NCBI GenBank assembly: GCA_023228825.1
Contig: JALOAL010000012.1
Location: 23,170 to 87,169 of the forward strand
DNA from: Dehalococcoidia bacterium
GTDB lineage: Bacteria > Chloroflexota > Dehalococcoidia > UBA2979
Length of the DNA: 64,000 nucleotides
Direction: 5' to 3'
Shown: in pieces, positions 49,803-58,614 of the stretch
Layout: every line of letters begins with the position of its first letter
How positions within the stretch are numbered: position 1 is the first letter of the stretch
Program-made: the position numbers and the translations under genes
The notes under the pieces: model-generated
Told to the model about the DNA's origin: nothing
What the model saw: only the letters and a program-made list of their open reading frames with translations
Database searches by the model: none

Positions 49803-51785
49803 ATGACGACGAACGACCCGACTGCCGCTCCCTACGACTACGCCGCCATCACCTCGGACGCCGTCCAGCGTGGCACGGACGAGAGCATCGCGCGCTCGGA
49901 CGCCATCCTCGCGGAGGTGGTGGCCGTACCCACGGGCGAGCGCACGTGGGCCAACACGATGCAGCCACTGGACGAGGTGGGCAACGTCCTGAGCCAGGCG
50001 GACGGCGCCTTCGGCTTCATGGCCTACGTCCACCCGGACGAGGCGCTGCGTGCCGTCGCCCTGGAGAACGAGCAGCGGCTGGACACGTACTCCACCGGCC
50101 TCGGCTTCCGGGAGGACCTCTACCGCGCCGTGCGCGAGTACGCCGAGACTCCGGAGGCGCGGGCGCTGGAGGGCGGGGAGGCGCGCCTGCTGGAGCGCAC
50201 GCTGCGCGACTACCGCCGCAACGGCTTCGACCTGGAATCGGAGCCGCGCGCCCGCGTCCAGGAGTTGAAGGAACGCCTGGTGCGCCTGGGCGTGCAGTTC
50301 CGCCGCAATATCGACGAGTTCGAGGACTACCTGCTCCTGGAGCGCGAGCAACTGGCGGGCCTCCCGGACTCGTTCATTGAGCGCCTGCAGACCGTGGAGA
50401 CGGACGACGGCGTCCGCTACCGCGTCTCCCTGGACTACCCGGAGATGTACCCGTTCCTGGAGGGCGCGGAGGACGGCGAGTTGCGGCGCGCGCTGTTCAT
50501 CAAGAACCACAACAAGGCCGCCGACCTCAACATGGATCTCCTCTCCGAGGCGATCGCCATCCGTGACGAGATCGCCTCGATCCTCGGGTACGCCTCGTGG
50601 GCCGCGTACGTCATCGAGGTGAAGATGGCGAAGACGCCGGAAGCGGCGCACGACTTCCTGGTGGATCTGGAACGGCGCGTGCGCGTCAAGGCGGACCGGG
50701 ACATCGAGGAACTCCGCGCCTCCAAGCGCCGCCACGTGGGCGATCCGGAGGCGAGGCTGGAGATCTGGGACTGGCGCTACTACCAGAAGCGCGTCCAGCA
50801 AGAACAGTTCAAGGTGGACCAGTTCGCCGTGGCCGAGTATTTCCCGCTGCAGGCCACGCTGGACGGCATGTTCGACGTCTATCAGCGCCTGGTGGGTGTC
50901 CGCTTTGTGCCCGTGGAGCAGGCGCAGGCGTGGCACCCGGACGTGCGTCTCTACCGCGTGGAGGACGCGGAGGACGGCCACCACATTGGCCACTTCTACA
51001 TGGACCTGCACCCGCGCCCCGGGAAGTACGGCCACGCGGCCGCGTTCACGCTGCGGCCCGGCCGGCGTCACCCGGACGGCTCTTACCAGGGCGCTGTCTC
51101 CTCGATCGTGGCGAACTTCACCCAGCCCGGCGCAGACACACCCAGCCTGCTCCGCCACTCCGAGGTGGAGACGCTCTTCCACGAGTTCGGCCACATCCTG
51201 CACCAGGTGATGACGCGCGCCCCCTATGTGCGCTTTAGCGGCACCGCCGTGGAGCGTGACTTCGTGGAGGCGCCCAGCCAGATGCTGGAGCACTGGGTGT
51301 GGCAGCCGGAGGTGCTGCGCGGCTTCTCCCGCCACGTCACGACCGGTGAGCCTCTGCCGGAGGACCTGCTGGAACGCATGATCGCGGCGAAGAACGTGGG
51401 CAGCGGCATCCACTATCTGCGCCAGATCTACTTCGCGCGCCTGGACCTGGCCTACCACGGCCCCGGGCGCGAGCAGGACACAGACGCGCTGGCGCAGGAG
51501 TTGCACCCCATCACCGGCTTCGAGTTCGTCCCGGACACCCACTTCCAGGCCGGCTTCGGACACCTCTTTGGCTATGACGCGGGCTACTACGGCTACCTCT
51601 GGTCGCAGGTCTTCGGCGACGACATGTACACGCGCTTCGAGGAGGATCCGCAGGCGGGCATCCTCTACCGTCGCGCCATCCTGGAGGCCGGTGGCATGCG
51701 AGACGGCGACGACCTGCTGCGCGAATTCCTGGGCCGCGAGCCCCGCAACGAGGCCTTCCTCCGCGAGATCGGGCTGGAGGTGTAG
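49803..51785 (+). CDS. M3-family oligopeptidase (thimet/oligoendopeptidase type)
   Basis: The 660-residue protein has the zinc motif HEFGH near residue 459 in LFHEFGHILHQ, the third ligand in DFVEAPSQMLEHW and the long helical N-terminal half of M3 enzymes. The late GHLFGYDAGYYGYLWSQ tyrosine/histidine region, used in substrate binding, is intact. These enzymes cut cytoplasmic peptides of about 5-20 residues. ATG 49803 seems leaderless; the first in-frame ATG at 49785 would add six residues. It ends 12 bases before the convergent lipoprotein hydrolase. Confidence 0.92.
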   Translation: MTTNDPTAAPYDYAAITSDAVQRGTDESIARSDAILAEVVAVPTGERTWANTMQPLDEVGNVLSQADGAFGFMAYVHPDEALRAVALENEQRLDTYSTGLGFREDLYRAVREYAETPEARALEGGEARLLERTLRDYRRNGFDLESEPRARVQELKERLVRLGVQFRRNIDEFEDYLLLEREQLAGLPDSFIERLQTVETDDGVRYRVSLDYPEMYPFLEGAEDGELRRALFIKNHNKAADLNMDLLSEAIAIRDEIASILGYASWAAYVIEVKMAKTPEAAHDFLVDLERRVRVKADRDIEELRASKRRHVGDPEARLEIWDWRYYQKRVQQEQFKVDQFAVAEYFPLQATLDGMFDVYQRLVGVRFVPVEQAQAWHPDVRLYRVEDAEDGHHIGHFYMDLHPRPGKYGHAAAFTLRPGRRHPDGSYQGAVSSIVANFTQPGADTPSLLRHSEVETLFHEFGHILHQVMTRAPYVRFSGTAVERDFVEAPSQMLEHWVWQPEVLRGFSRHVTTGEPLPEDLLERMIAAKNVGSGIHYLRQIYFARLDLAYHGPGREQDTDALAQELHPITGFEFVPDTHFQAGFGHLFGYDAGYYGYLWSQVFGDDMYTRFEEDPQAGILYRRAILEAGGMRDGDDLLREFLGREPRNEAFLREIGLEV

Positions 51786-51797
51786 GCGGGGCCGGCG

Positions 51798-52541
51798 TTA
51801 GCGGCTGGCGGAGCGGGCCTGCCGCCCGAAGGTGGCCAGGACGCCGTCTAGGTAGGCCCGCACGTCCGCCCCGGCTCGGCCCTTCAGCATGTCCACGCCG
51901 TGGGCGCGGCCAGGGTAGAGCGCGACGTGGCCCGGCCCCAGGTCCACCGCCTGCTGGAACTCCTCCAGCGAGTAGGCGGCTGAAAGGTCGTCTCGGGAGG
52001 CGGCCAGCGCCAGGCGGCTTTCGAGCAGCGGCGCCACGGTCAGGGCCGTGACCACGTTGAACTCGCTGGGGACGGAGAGGCCCGCCACGCTGATCTCGGG
52101 GTGTCCGGCGGCCGCGACGATGGCGAGCGCCCCGCCCATCCCGGCCCCCACCAGCGTGATGTGCTGGTAGCCCGCCTCGCGGACGTAGGAGATGGCGGCG
52201 TCCACGTCCAGGAGCATCCCCGCAATGTCGTCCGCCTCGCCCTGCGACTCGCCGTGGCCTCGGAAGTCGATGGTGAGCGCGGAGATGGCGGGGTTCCGAG
52301 GCTGGCGGGCGTAGGTCCACCAGGAGGTCTGGTCCTCCCGGTACTCGTGCAGGTAGATGGCCACGCGGGACGGGCTGGTCACCCAGAGGCGGGCGTCCAG
52401 GCGCAGGCCATCCTCCGTGGCCAGCACCACGGTGGCGGCGCCGTCCGCCCGCTCCCGGAGCGGGGGAGGATTGTCGCTACACGCCGCGAGCAGCAGGGCG
52501 AGCACGGGGATCGCCAGCCATGACCAGCCAGGACGCCCCAT
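51798..52541 (-). CDS. Alpha/beta-hydrolase-fold lipoprotein lacking the nucleophile serine
   Basis: The 247-residue protein has a lipoprotein signal (WLAIPVLALLLAAC) and a dienelactone-hydrolase-like fold: VAIYLHEYREDQTSWW, LTIDFRGHGES and the elbow LVGAGMGGALAIV near residue 132. There the expected GxSxG reads G-A-G-M-G, with glycine (GGG codon) in place of serine; the histidine in GRAHGVDML is present. It therefore looks like a surface-anchored pseudoenzyme, perhaps a binding protein. It lies seven bases after leuS on the same strand and may be its co-transcribed last gene. Confidence 0.85.
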   Translation of the reverse strand: MGRPGWSWLAIPVLALLLAACSDNPPPLRERADGAATVVLATEDGLRLDARLWVTSPSRVAIYLHEYREDQTSWWTYARQPRNPAISALTIDFRGHGESQGEADDIAGMLLDVDAAISYVREAGYQHITLVGAGMGGALAIVAAAGHPEISVAGLSVPSEFNVVTALTVAPLLESRLALAASRDDLSAAYSLEEFQQAVDLGPGHVALYPGRAHGVDMLKGRAGADVRAYLDGVLATFGRQARSASR

Positions 52542-52548
52542 CTGCCCC

Positions 52549-55005
52549 CTACTTCACCACGAAGTTCAAGAGGCGCCCGGGCACATAGACCACGCGCACC
52601 AGTTCTTTGCCGGCGACCAGGGAGGACAGGTGTTCGTCCTCCATGGCCGCGTGTCGCGCCGCTTCTTCGCTGGCGTCGGGCGCCACCATGATACGTGCGC
52701 GCACCTTGCCGTTGACCTGCGCCACGACCTCCACCACGTCCCGCGCTATCAGCGAGGGGTCGAACGCCGGCCATGGCTGCTGGTGGATGGAGTAGCCCCC
52801 ACCCACGCGCGCCCACAACTCCTCCGTGATGTGCGGCACGGCCGGGGCCGCCATCAGCAGCAGCAGGCGCACCGCCTCCTCCCACGAGGCGCGGTCCACC
52901 TGGCCCTGGTCACGCAGCCGCTGGAGGGCGTTCGTCAGTTCCATCATCGCCGCGATGGCGGTGTTGAAGTGCTTGTGGTCGTAGTCCTCGCCCACCTTCT
53001 TCAGCACAGCGTGCGCCGTGGCTAGCAGGTCAGGGGCGTCCTCCGGGCGCTCGGAGAGCGCGGGTGGGTCGGTGACCGCGGTCCAGAGGCGGCTCAGCCA
53101 GCGGTGCACGCCGACGATGCCTTCCACGTCATACGGCCCGCCCTGGTCCCACGGGCCCAGGAACATCAGGTAGGCGCGGAAGGTGTCCGTGCCCCACCGT
53201 TGCACCTGGCCGTCCGGGGCGACCACGTTGCCTCGAGACTTGGACATGCGGCGGCCGTCCGGGCCCAGGATCTGGCCCTGTGAGAAGTAGCGCGTGAAGG
53301 GCTCGTCGCCGGGGACCAGGCCCATGTCTCGCGCGGCCTTGTAGAAGAAGCGCGCATAGAGCAGGTGCATGGTGGCGTGCTCGGAGCCGCCGGTGTACTG
53401 GTCCACCGGCAGCCACGCCTCCGCGCTCTCGGAGGAGATGGGCGCCTGGTCGTTGTGCGGATCCGCGTAGCGCATGAAGTACCACGAGGAGCACATGAAC
53501 GTGTCCATCGTGTCCGTCTCACGCTTCCCCGGGCCCCCGCACTGAGGGCACGCCACGTTCACGAACTCCTCGGACAGCGCCAGCGGCGACTGGCCCGTGG
53601 GCAAGAACTCCACGTCGTACGGCAGTTCCACCGGCAACTGGTCTTCCGGCACCGGCACTGCGCCGCAGCGCTCGCAGTGGACGATGGGGATGGGCGCGCC
53701 CCAGTAGCGCTGGCGAGAGATCAGCCAGTCGCGCAGGCGGTAGTTCACCTTGCGCTCGCCGATGCCCTGTTTCTCCAGCCACTCCACCGCGCGCTCGATC
53801 GCCTCGGCCTTGTGCAGGCCGTCCAGCCACTGGCTGTTGATCGCCGGCCCGTCGCCCATGTACGCGTCGCCCTCGAAGTCCTCCGGGGGCTGCACCGTGC
53901 GCACGATGGGCAGGCCGTAGGCCTGGGCGAAGTCCCAGTCCCGCTCGTCCTGGCCGGGCACGGCCATGATGGCGCCCGTGCCGTAGGAGGTGAGGACGTA
54001 GTCCGCCAGGTAGATCGGCACCGGCTGCTGGTTGAAGGGGTTGATGGCGTAGGCGCCCGTGAACACGCCGCGCTTCTCCGCCGGCCCCTCCGTGGACAGC
54101 CGCTCGATCTCCGTGGTGCGGCGCACGCGCTCCACGAACTCCTGCACGGCCGCCCGCTGCTCGGGCGCCGTGATCGCCTCGACCAGCGGATGCTCCGGCG
54201 CCAGCACGGCAAAGGTCATGCCGAAGGCGGTGTCTGGGCGGGTGGTGTAGACGCGGAACGCGGCGTCGTCGCGGCCCTGCACCTGCATGGTGAACTCGGC
54301 GCCCTGGGAGCGGCCGATCCAGTTGCGCTGCATGACCTTGACGTGTTCCGGCCAGTCCAGGTCGTGGTTGTCCAGCAGTTCCTCGGCGTAGCGGGTGGTG
54401 CGGAAGAACCACTGCTCCATCTCGCGCTGGATGACCTCCGTGTCGCAGCGTTCGCAGCGGCCGTCCACCACCTGCTCGTTGGCCAGGGTGGTGTTGCAGG
54501 AGGGGCACCAGTTGGCGAAAGCCTTCTTGCGGTAAGCCAGGTCGCGGTTGAACAACTGCAGGAACCACCACTGGGTCCAGCGGTAGTACTCCGGTTGGCT
54601 GCTGTCGACCTCGCGGTCCCAGTCGAACATGGCGCCCATGGCGCGCAACTGGCCGCGCATGCGCTCCACGTTGGCGTCCGTCCAGTCGCGAGGATGTCGC
54701 CCGCCCTTGATGGCCGCGTTCTCAGCGGGCAGCCCGAAGGAGTCGAAGCCCATGGGGAACATCACGTTGTAGCCGCGCATGCGGTAGAAGCGCGCCAGCG
54801 CATCGCTGGGGGCCATGGCCCACCAGTGCCCCACGTGCAGGTCGCCGGAGGGGTACGGCAGCATGGTCAGGTGGTAGCGGTTGGGGCGGCCCTCTACGTG
54901 GTCGGCGACGCGGTAGATGCCGTCGCGGTCCCAGCGTTCGCGCCAGCGCGCCTCGATGTCGGCAGGCTGGTAACGACCGGGGTCGGTCCTGGCTTCGGTG
55001 GTCAT
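52549..55005 (-). CDS. leuS: Leucyl-tRNA synthetase
   Basis: The 818-residue class I synthetase has the HIGH-type motif PYPSGDLHVGH near residue 57 and KMSKS-type RMSKSRGN near 587. The zinc-binding pairs CPSCNTT...CERCDTEV and, later, CERCGAVPVP...CPQCGG are present, as is the editing domain with TTRPDTAFGMTF and GTGAIMAVPGQDERD. It charges tRNA-Leu. Start ATG 55005 follows AGGA by eight bases. Upstream is a promoter and a leucine-rich leader peptide whose codons pair with this ribosome-binding site, so expression probably rises when charged tRNA-Leu is scarce. Confidence 0.95.
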   Translation of the reverse strand: MTTEARTDPGRYQPADIEARWRERWDRDGIYRVADHVEGRPNRYHLTMLPYPSGDLHVGHWWAMAPSDALARFYRMRGYNVMFPMGFDSFGLPAENAAIKGGRHPRDWTDANVERMRGQLRAMGAMFDWDREVDSSQPEYYRWTQWWFLQLFNRDLAYRKKAFANWCPSCNTTLANEQVVDGRCERCDTEVIQREMEQWFFRTTRYAEELLDNHDLDWPEHVKVMQRNWIGRSQGAEFTMQVQGRDDAAFRVYTTRPDTAFGMTFAVLAPEHPLVEAITAPEQRAAVQEFVERVRRTTEIERLSTEGPAEKRGVFTGAYAINPFNQQPVPIYLADYVLTSYGTGAIMAVPGQDERDWDFAQAYGLPIVRTVQPPEDFEGDAYMGDGPAINSQWLDGLHKAEAIERAVEWLEKQGIGERKVNYRLRDWLISRQRYWGAPIPIVHCERCGAVPVPEDQLPVELPYDVEFLPTGQSPLALSEEFVNVACPQCGGPGKRETDTMDTFMCSSWYFMRYADPHNDQAPISSESAEAWLPVDQYTGGSEHATMHLLYARFFYKAARDMGLVPGDEPFTRYFSQGQILGPDGRRMSKSRGNVVAPDGQVQRWGTDTFRAYLMFLGPWDQGGPYDVEGIVGVHRWLSRLWTAVTDPPALSERPEDAPDLLATAHAVLKKVGEDYDHKHFNTAIAAMMELTNALQRLRDQGQVDRASWEEAVRLLLLMAAPAVPHITEELWARVGGGYSIHQQPWPAFDPSLIARDVVEVVAQVNGKVRARIMVAPDASEEAARHAAMEDEHLSSLVAGKELVRVVYVPGRLLNFVVK

Positions 55006-55009
55006 GGTG

Positions 55010-55119
55010 CTCGTCCTGCGTTCGTCAGGTGCGCCCGCGGGGGCGCCTGAGGTTGGGAAGGGCGGAGGTTCCACCCGGGCGACGCCGCGCGCAGCGGACG
55101 CCGCCTACATAAGGACGAG
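55010..55119 (-). promoter_or_regulatory. Leader RNA of leuS with attenuator pairing
   Basis: On the minus strand CTCGTCCT (55119-55112, inside the leader-peptide leucine codons) is perfectly complementary to AGGACGAG (55017-55010), which contains the leuS Shine-Dalgarno AGGA. Two more hairpins lie between: GGGTGG/CCGCCC (55076-55060, with one G-U pair) and a 12-pair stem with one mismatch (55050-55025). A ribosome stalled on the leucine codons would free the leuS start. Confidence 0.6.
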
Positions 55120-55173
55120 GAGGAGCGCACCCAGGGCGCCCGCGGACGTGAAGTCGGAGGCGTGCTCGGTCAT
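55105..55173 (-). CDS. Leucine-rich leader peptide of leuS (22 residues)
   Basis: ATG 55173 to TAG 55107-55105 encodes MTEHASDFTSAGAL then GALLLVLM and stop. Five of the last nine residues are leucine, from codons CTG, CTC CTC CTC and CTT. This is the design of ribosome-sensing leader peptides such as those before leuA. The -10 box ends nine bases before the ATG, so the peptide is translated almost from the mRNA 5' end. Stalling at the leucines would change pairing in the leader RNA and control leuS. A chance frame is the alternative, made less likely by the complementarity with the leuS ribosome-binding site. Confidence 0.65.
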   Translation of the reverse strand: MTEHASDFTSAGALGALLLVLM

Positions 55174-55182
55174 CGTGCTTGG

Positions 55183-55212
55183 AGTATCGGAAGCGGGGGT
55201 GGGGAGCGTCAA
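55183..55212 (-). promoter_or_regulatory. Promoter of the leuS transcript
   Basis: On the minus strand TTGACG (55212-55207), an 18-base spacer and GATACT (55188-55183) form a good promoter. It begins 19 bases after the stop of the small membrane-protein gene. Confidence 0.65.
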
Positions 55213-55230
55213 CCGCGAGCCGGCGCGCCG

Positions 55231-55401
55231 CTACGCCATGATGATGAAGCCCACCAGCAGCGGGACGCCCAGGAACGTGGTGAAGAGCAGCCGCTTGGCC
55301 TCCACGAGGCGTGCGCGAGGTTCTTGCGTGGCCAGCGCGCGACGCATCTGGTAGGCGCTCACCACGACGTACAGGATGAAGAGCGCGATCAGGACGGGCA
55401 T
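55231..55401 (-). CDS. Small two-helix membrane protein (56 residues)
   Basis: The frame from ATG 55401 (GGAG five bases upstream) encodes MPVLIALFILYVVVSAYQM, a charged middle (RRALATQEPRARLVEAKR) and a second hydrophobic stretch LLFTTFLGVPLLVGFIIMA. It should be an inner-membrane hairpin with a cytoplasmic basic loop or the reverse. No family is recognised. It stands between the PQQ-type dehydrogenase gene and the leuS promoter on the same strand. Confidence 0.65.
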   Translation of the reverse strand: MPVLIALFILYVVVSAYQMRRALATQEPRARLVEAKRLLFTTFLGVPLLVGFIIMA

Positions 55402-55528
55402 CTGGTCTCCGGCCTCCCTTCGACCCCCGCGCGGGGCCGACGTTCGGTCTGTCCTCCTAGTCTGGGATGGGCGCCGCTCGCCGTCCATCCCCCTAGATCC
55501 CGCTCACTGTCCACCCTCCTGGTCCACC

Positions 55529-56854
55529 CTACTGGTCCACGAGGCGCTGCAGCGGCTGCCCGAAGGTCAGGAGGTAGATCTCCGTCCCCACCTGTGCGAT
55601 CGAGGTGAGGGGCCCCACATCCGAGGCGACCAGCACCGGTTCCGCCCCGTCCGGGGCAGTGGAGAGCGCCCACAACTCACCGGAGCAGTAGTCGCCGTGG
55701 AGAAAGGCGCCCTCCACGGCCGTCGCGCTCACGTTTCGCGCCACCACGCCGCCGGTCACGGAGCAGCGGCCGCCGGAGTGGTCGTATACGGCCACGGGGA
55801 ACGTCAGGCCGTCCGTATCGTCGCAGCTGCCCGGCTGGTAGCAGGCGTCGCCCTCGAACATGGGCCAGCCGTAGTTCTCGCCGGCGCGCAGGATGTCGAT
55901 CTCTTCCCACGCGCCCTGGCCCACGTCGCCGGCCCAGAGGTCGCCCGTGGCGGCGTCGAAGTCCATGCGCCACGGGTTGCGCAGGCCGTACGCCCAGACC
56001 TCCGGCCGGGCCTCGGGGTCGTCCACGAAGGGGTTGTCCGAGGGGATCGCGTAAGGCTGCGCCTCGCTCGCGTTGCGGACGTCGATGCGGATCACGGAGC
56101 CCAGCAGCGTCTGGCGGTCTTGGGCGTTGCCCAGCGGGTCGCCCGCGGAACCGCCGTCGCCCAGGCCCAGGTAGAGCATGCGGTCCGGGCCGAAGCGAAC
56201 CGCGCCGCCGTTGTGGTTCGCGTAGGGCTGCTCCTGCTCCAGCACCACCAGTTCGCTCGCCGGGTCGATGCTGCCGTCCGCCGTCGCCTCGTACCGCGCC
56301 AGCACCGTGCGACGCGGATCCGAGGCGGAGTAGTACGCCCAGACGTGCCGGTTTGTGGAGAACTGAGGGTCGAGGGCCACCGAGAGCAGGCCCTCCTCGC
56401 TGCCCTCGCGGCGGACGCGGTCCCGGAGGTCCAGGATCGGCGTCGCGCCGTCCTCGTCCAGTCCGTAGACCACGCCTTCCCGCTCCACCAGGGCCACCTC
56501 GTAGCCGCCGAGCGGGTAGGAGAAGAGTTCCACCGGGCGCTCCGGGGTCACGGAGGGGTAGGCGGTGACCAGCCCCACGGGCGCCGGTTGCGCTACCGGG
56601 GGCGGGAAGGTGGGCGTGGCGCGCGGACCCTGCGTCGCCGTGTGCGTGGGCGTGCCCCCTGCGTCCCCGGTGGCCGTCCCCTCGGTAGTTGTTGAGGTCG
56701 CCGGTGGTCTTTCGCCGTCGGGAGTGTCCGCGTCCAGGCAGGCAACGGCGAACGTGGCGGCCAGCACCGCCAGGCCGAGGACGGCGGCCCTGCGTATCGC
56801 GCGTGGGCATGCCCATGAGAGAGCCCGTGGGTGTGCCGGTGAGAGAGGTGGCAT
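55529..56854 (-). CDS. PQQ-dependent sugar dehydrogenase-like (glucose/sorbosone) lipoprotein
   Basis: The 441-residue protein starts with a lipoprotein signal (AVLGLAVLAATFAVAC), a Thr-rich linker and then a six-bladed propeller of the soluble glucose/sorbosone dehydrogenase family. Marks are EEGLLSVALDPQFSTNRHVWAYYS (in parts), ANHNGGAVRFGPDRMLYLGLGDGG, YGLRNPWRMDFD and GENYGWPMFEGDACY. The histidine in NHNGG and the arginine/asparagine in RNPWR are the expected cofactor and substrate contacts. Its role is probably periplasmic or surface sugar oxidation, cofactor supply unknown. It is divergent from the FAD oxidoreductase, 85 bases apart. Confidence 0.87.
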   Translation of the reverse strand: MPPLSPAHPRALSWACPRAIRRAAVLGLAVLAATFAVACLDADTPDGERPPATSTTTEGTATGDAGGTPTHTATQGPRATPTFPPPVAQPAPVGLVTAYPSVTPERPVELFSYPLGGYEVALVEREGVVYGLDEDGATPILDLRDRVRREGSEEGLLSVALDPQFSTNRHVWAYYSASDPRRTVLARYEATADGSIDPASELVVLEQEQPYANHNGGAVRFGPDRMLYLGLGDGGSAGDPLGNAQDRQTLLGSVIRIDVRNASEAQPYAIPSDNPFVDDPEARPEVWAYGLRNPWRMDFDAATGDLWAGDVGQGAWEEIDILRAGENYGWPMFEGDACYQPGSCDDTDGLTFPVAVYDHSGGRCSVTGGVVARNVSATAVEGAFLHGDYCSGELWALSTAPDGAEPVLVASDVGPLTSIAQVGTEIYLLTFGQPLQRLVDQ

Positions 56855-56939
56855 GCGACCTCCGGGTGAGCGTCCGCTCGCTTGTGCGACGTCGAGCGAC
56901 AGCAACGCGAGGGGATGCGAAAGTGTGACGGGAGGCTCA

Positions 56940-58148
56940 ATGGTAGGGGAAGCATCTCCCGCACTGGATGCGGACATCGCGGTCATCGGCGCGGGTGTCG
57001 TGGGCCTCGCGGTGGCGGAACGCCTCGCGGCTGGCGGGGTGGCAGGTGGCACGCGTCGCTCGGTCGTGGTCGTCGAGCGTCACGAGGCGTACGGCCGCGA
57101 GACCAGCGCCCACAACACGGGCATCGTGCACGCGGGCATGTTCTATGAGACGGGCAGCCTGAAGCACCGTCTCTGCCTGGAGGGTAACGCGCTGCTCCAC
57201 GAGTGGGCGGACGCGCACACCGTGCCGCTGCGCCGCTGCGGGAAGTTGATCGTGGCCGTGGAGCCGGGCGACCTGGACGGCCTGGAGCGCGTCTGGGAAC
57301 GAGGCGTGACGAACGAGGTGCCCGGCATGCGCCACCTGACGCCGCAGGAGGCGCGCGCTCTGGAACCTCGCGTGCGCATGGCGGCCGCGGTCTGGTCGGG
57401 GGCCTCGTCCGTGGTCGACCAGGCAGCGTACGCGCGGTCGCTGGAGTCCGCCTGCCGTGACCGAGGCGTGCTGTTCGCCTATCAGCACTCGGTGGTCTCC
57501 GCCGGCCGGGAGGGCGGCGGCTTCGTCCTGGGACTGCGAGATGTGGACGGCCACACCTCCACGCTGCGCGTGGGCGCCGTGGTGAACGCCGCCGGGCATG
57601 GCGCCCCCGCGATCGCCTCGATGCTGGGCTTCCCGCTGGACGGCGACGAGCGCACGCCGATCCTGCGGCAGCGCGTGAACCGAGGCCGCTACTACGACTT
57701 CGCCGATCCCGAGTGGGCGCGCTCCGTCTCGCGGCCGGTCTACCCCGTGCCCCCCGGCAGCAGCGACGTGCAGCGCCACCAGGCGCGCGCGGGCGGCCTT
57801 GGCGTGCACATCAGCATTGACGTGGACGGCGTGGCGCACCTGGGGCCGGACACGGCCTGGATGCCGGACGCCTCGCCCGAGGGCGGGCCGATGGACTATC
57901 GCTCCGTGGACGAGGGCCGCGAGGCGTTCCTGGCGGCGGGGCGGTGGCTGCTGGGGGACGACCTGCGGGCGGAGGACCTGGTGCCGGGACAGGTGGGCTA
58001 CCGGCCGAAACTGGTCACGGTGGGGGACACGCCCGCGGACTTCCTCATTTTCCGCGCCGGGGACTACGTGCACCTCGGCGGCATCGAGTCGCCCGGGCTG
58101 ACCGCCAGCCTGGCGATCGGACGATACGTCGAGGTGCTCCTGACATAA
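56940..58148 (+). CDS. FAD-dependent oxidoreductase, L-2-hydroxyglutarate dehydrogenase-like
   Basis: The 402-residue flavoprotein has the dinucleotide site DIAVIGAGVVGLAVAERLA, then VVVERHEAYGRETSAHNTGIVHAGMFYETGSLK, the signature of L-2-hydroxyglutarate oxidase/DAO relatives, AVVNAAGHGA and the C-terminal LGGIESPGLTASLAIGRYV. GGGAGG precedes ATG 56940 by five bases. It probably oxidises a 2-hydroxy acid and passes electrons to quinone or oxygen. It precedes the cupredoxin gene by 106 bases. Confidence 0.87.
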   Translation: MVGEASPALDADIAVIGAGVVGLAVAERLAAGGVAGGTRRSVVVVERHEAYGRETSAHNTGIVHAGMFYETGSLKHRLCLEGNALLHEWADAHTVPLRRCGKLIVAVEPGDLDGLERVWERGVTNEVPGMRHLTPQEARALEPRVRMAAAVWSGASSVVDQAAYARSLESACRDRGVLFAYQHSVVSAGREGGGFVLGLRDVDGHTSTLRVGAVVNAAGHGAPAIASMLGFPLDGDERTPILRQRVNRGRYYDFADPEWARSVSRPVYPVPPGSSDVQRHQARAGGLGVHISIDVDGVAHLGPDTAWMPDASPEGGPMDYRSVDEGREAFLAAGRWLLGDDLRAEDLVPGQVGYRPKLVTVGDTPADFLIFRAGDYVHLGGIESPGLTASLAIGRYVEVLLT

Positions 58149-58254
58149 CCGCCTCGGGAGTCGGAAGGCCCCCGGAAGGTTCGGCCCATCACGGCATGGG
58201 GTCGACGGCGGCGTGCGGGCGAGGGACGATTTACCCGTGCTGAAAGGATGCAAT

Positions 58255-58593
58255 GTGAAGCGCACGCTCCTCCTCGCGGCTGCGGGGCTGCTCGCGGTGG
58301 CCCTCGTGGCCTGCGGCGGTACCTCCCTGGATGACATTGAGCCGGTGGAGGGGGTGAGCACGGTGGCCGTGGACGACAACGTCTTCGAGCCGCGGGTCAT
58401 CCGCATCCCCGCAGGCACAGAGGTCGTCTGGGAATGGGAAGGCGGCGCCCGCCACAACGTGGTGGGCGACGGCGGCTTCCAGTCCGACCTGCTCCGCGAG
58501 GGCACCTTCACCCACGTCTTCGACACACCGGGAACCTACAACTACATCTGCACCTTGCACGGTGGCATGACCGGCCGGGTCATCGTCCAGTAG
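58255..58593 (+). CDS. Plastocyanin-like cupredoxin lipoprotein
   Basis: The 112-residue protein has a lipoprotein signal (LLLAAAGLLAVALVAC) and a single cupredoxin domain. The type-1 copper ligands are in order: His in GARHNVV near residue 66, then Cys, His and Met in YICTLHGGM near 98-105. It should carry electrons at the outer face of the membrane. GTG 58255 has AAAGGA six bases upstream. The next gene, a four-helix membrane protein, follows after 21 bases and may be its partner. Confidence 0.9.
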   Translation: MKRTLLLAAAGLLAVALVACGGTSLDDIEPVEGVSTVAVDDNVFEPRVIRIPAGTEVVWEWEGGARHNVVGDGGFQSDLLREGTFTHVFDTPGTYNYICTLHGGMTGRVIVQ

Positions 58594-58614
58594 CAACGGA
58601 CCAGGAGGACGTCC

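Noticed and set aside
52549..55074. Very long open frames opposite most genes, for example opposite leuS, menD and the M20 genes
   Set aside because: At about 70% G+C the antisense frames of real genes rarely meet stops. These have Arg/His/Gly/Ala-rich composition, no domains and no ribosome-binding sites.
55067..55076. T-box riboswitch before leuS, from the GGGTGGAACC string
   Set aside because: I could not find a stem I with specifier loop or the usual terminator pairing, and the leader is occupied by a leucine-rich frame. It is kept only as an alternative to the leader-peptide model.
55505..55545. Three diverged 13-base repeats at the end of the PQQ-type dehydrogenase gene
   Set aside because: They overlap coding sequence, are imperfect, and suggest no function beyond local slippage.
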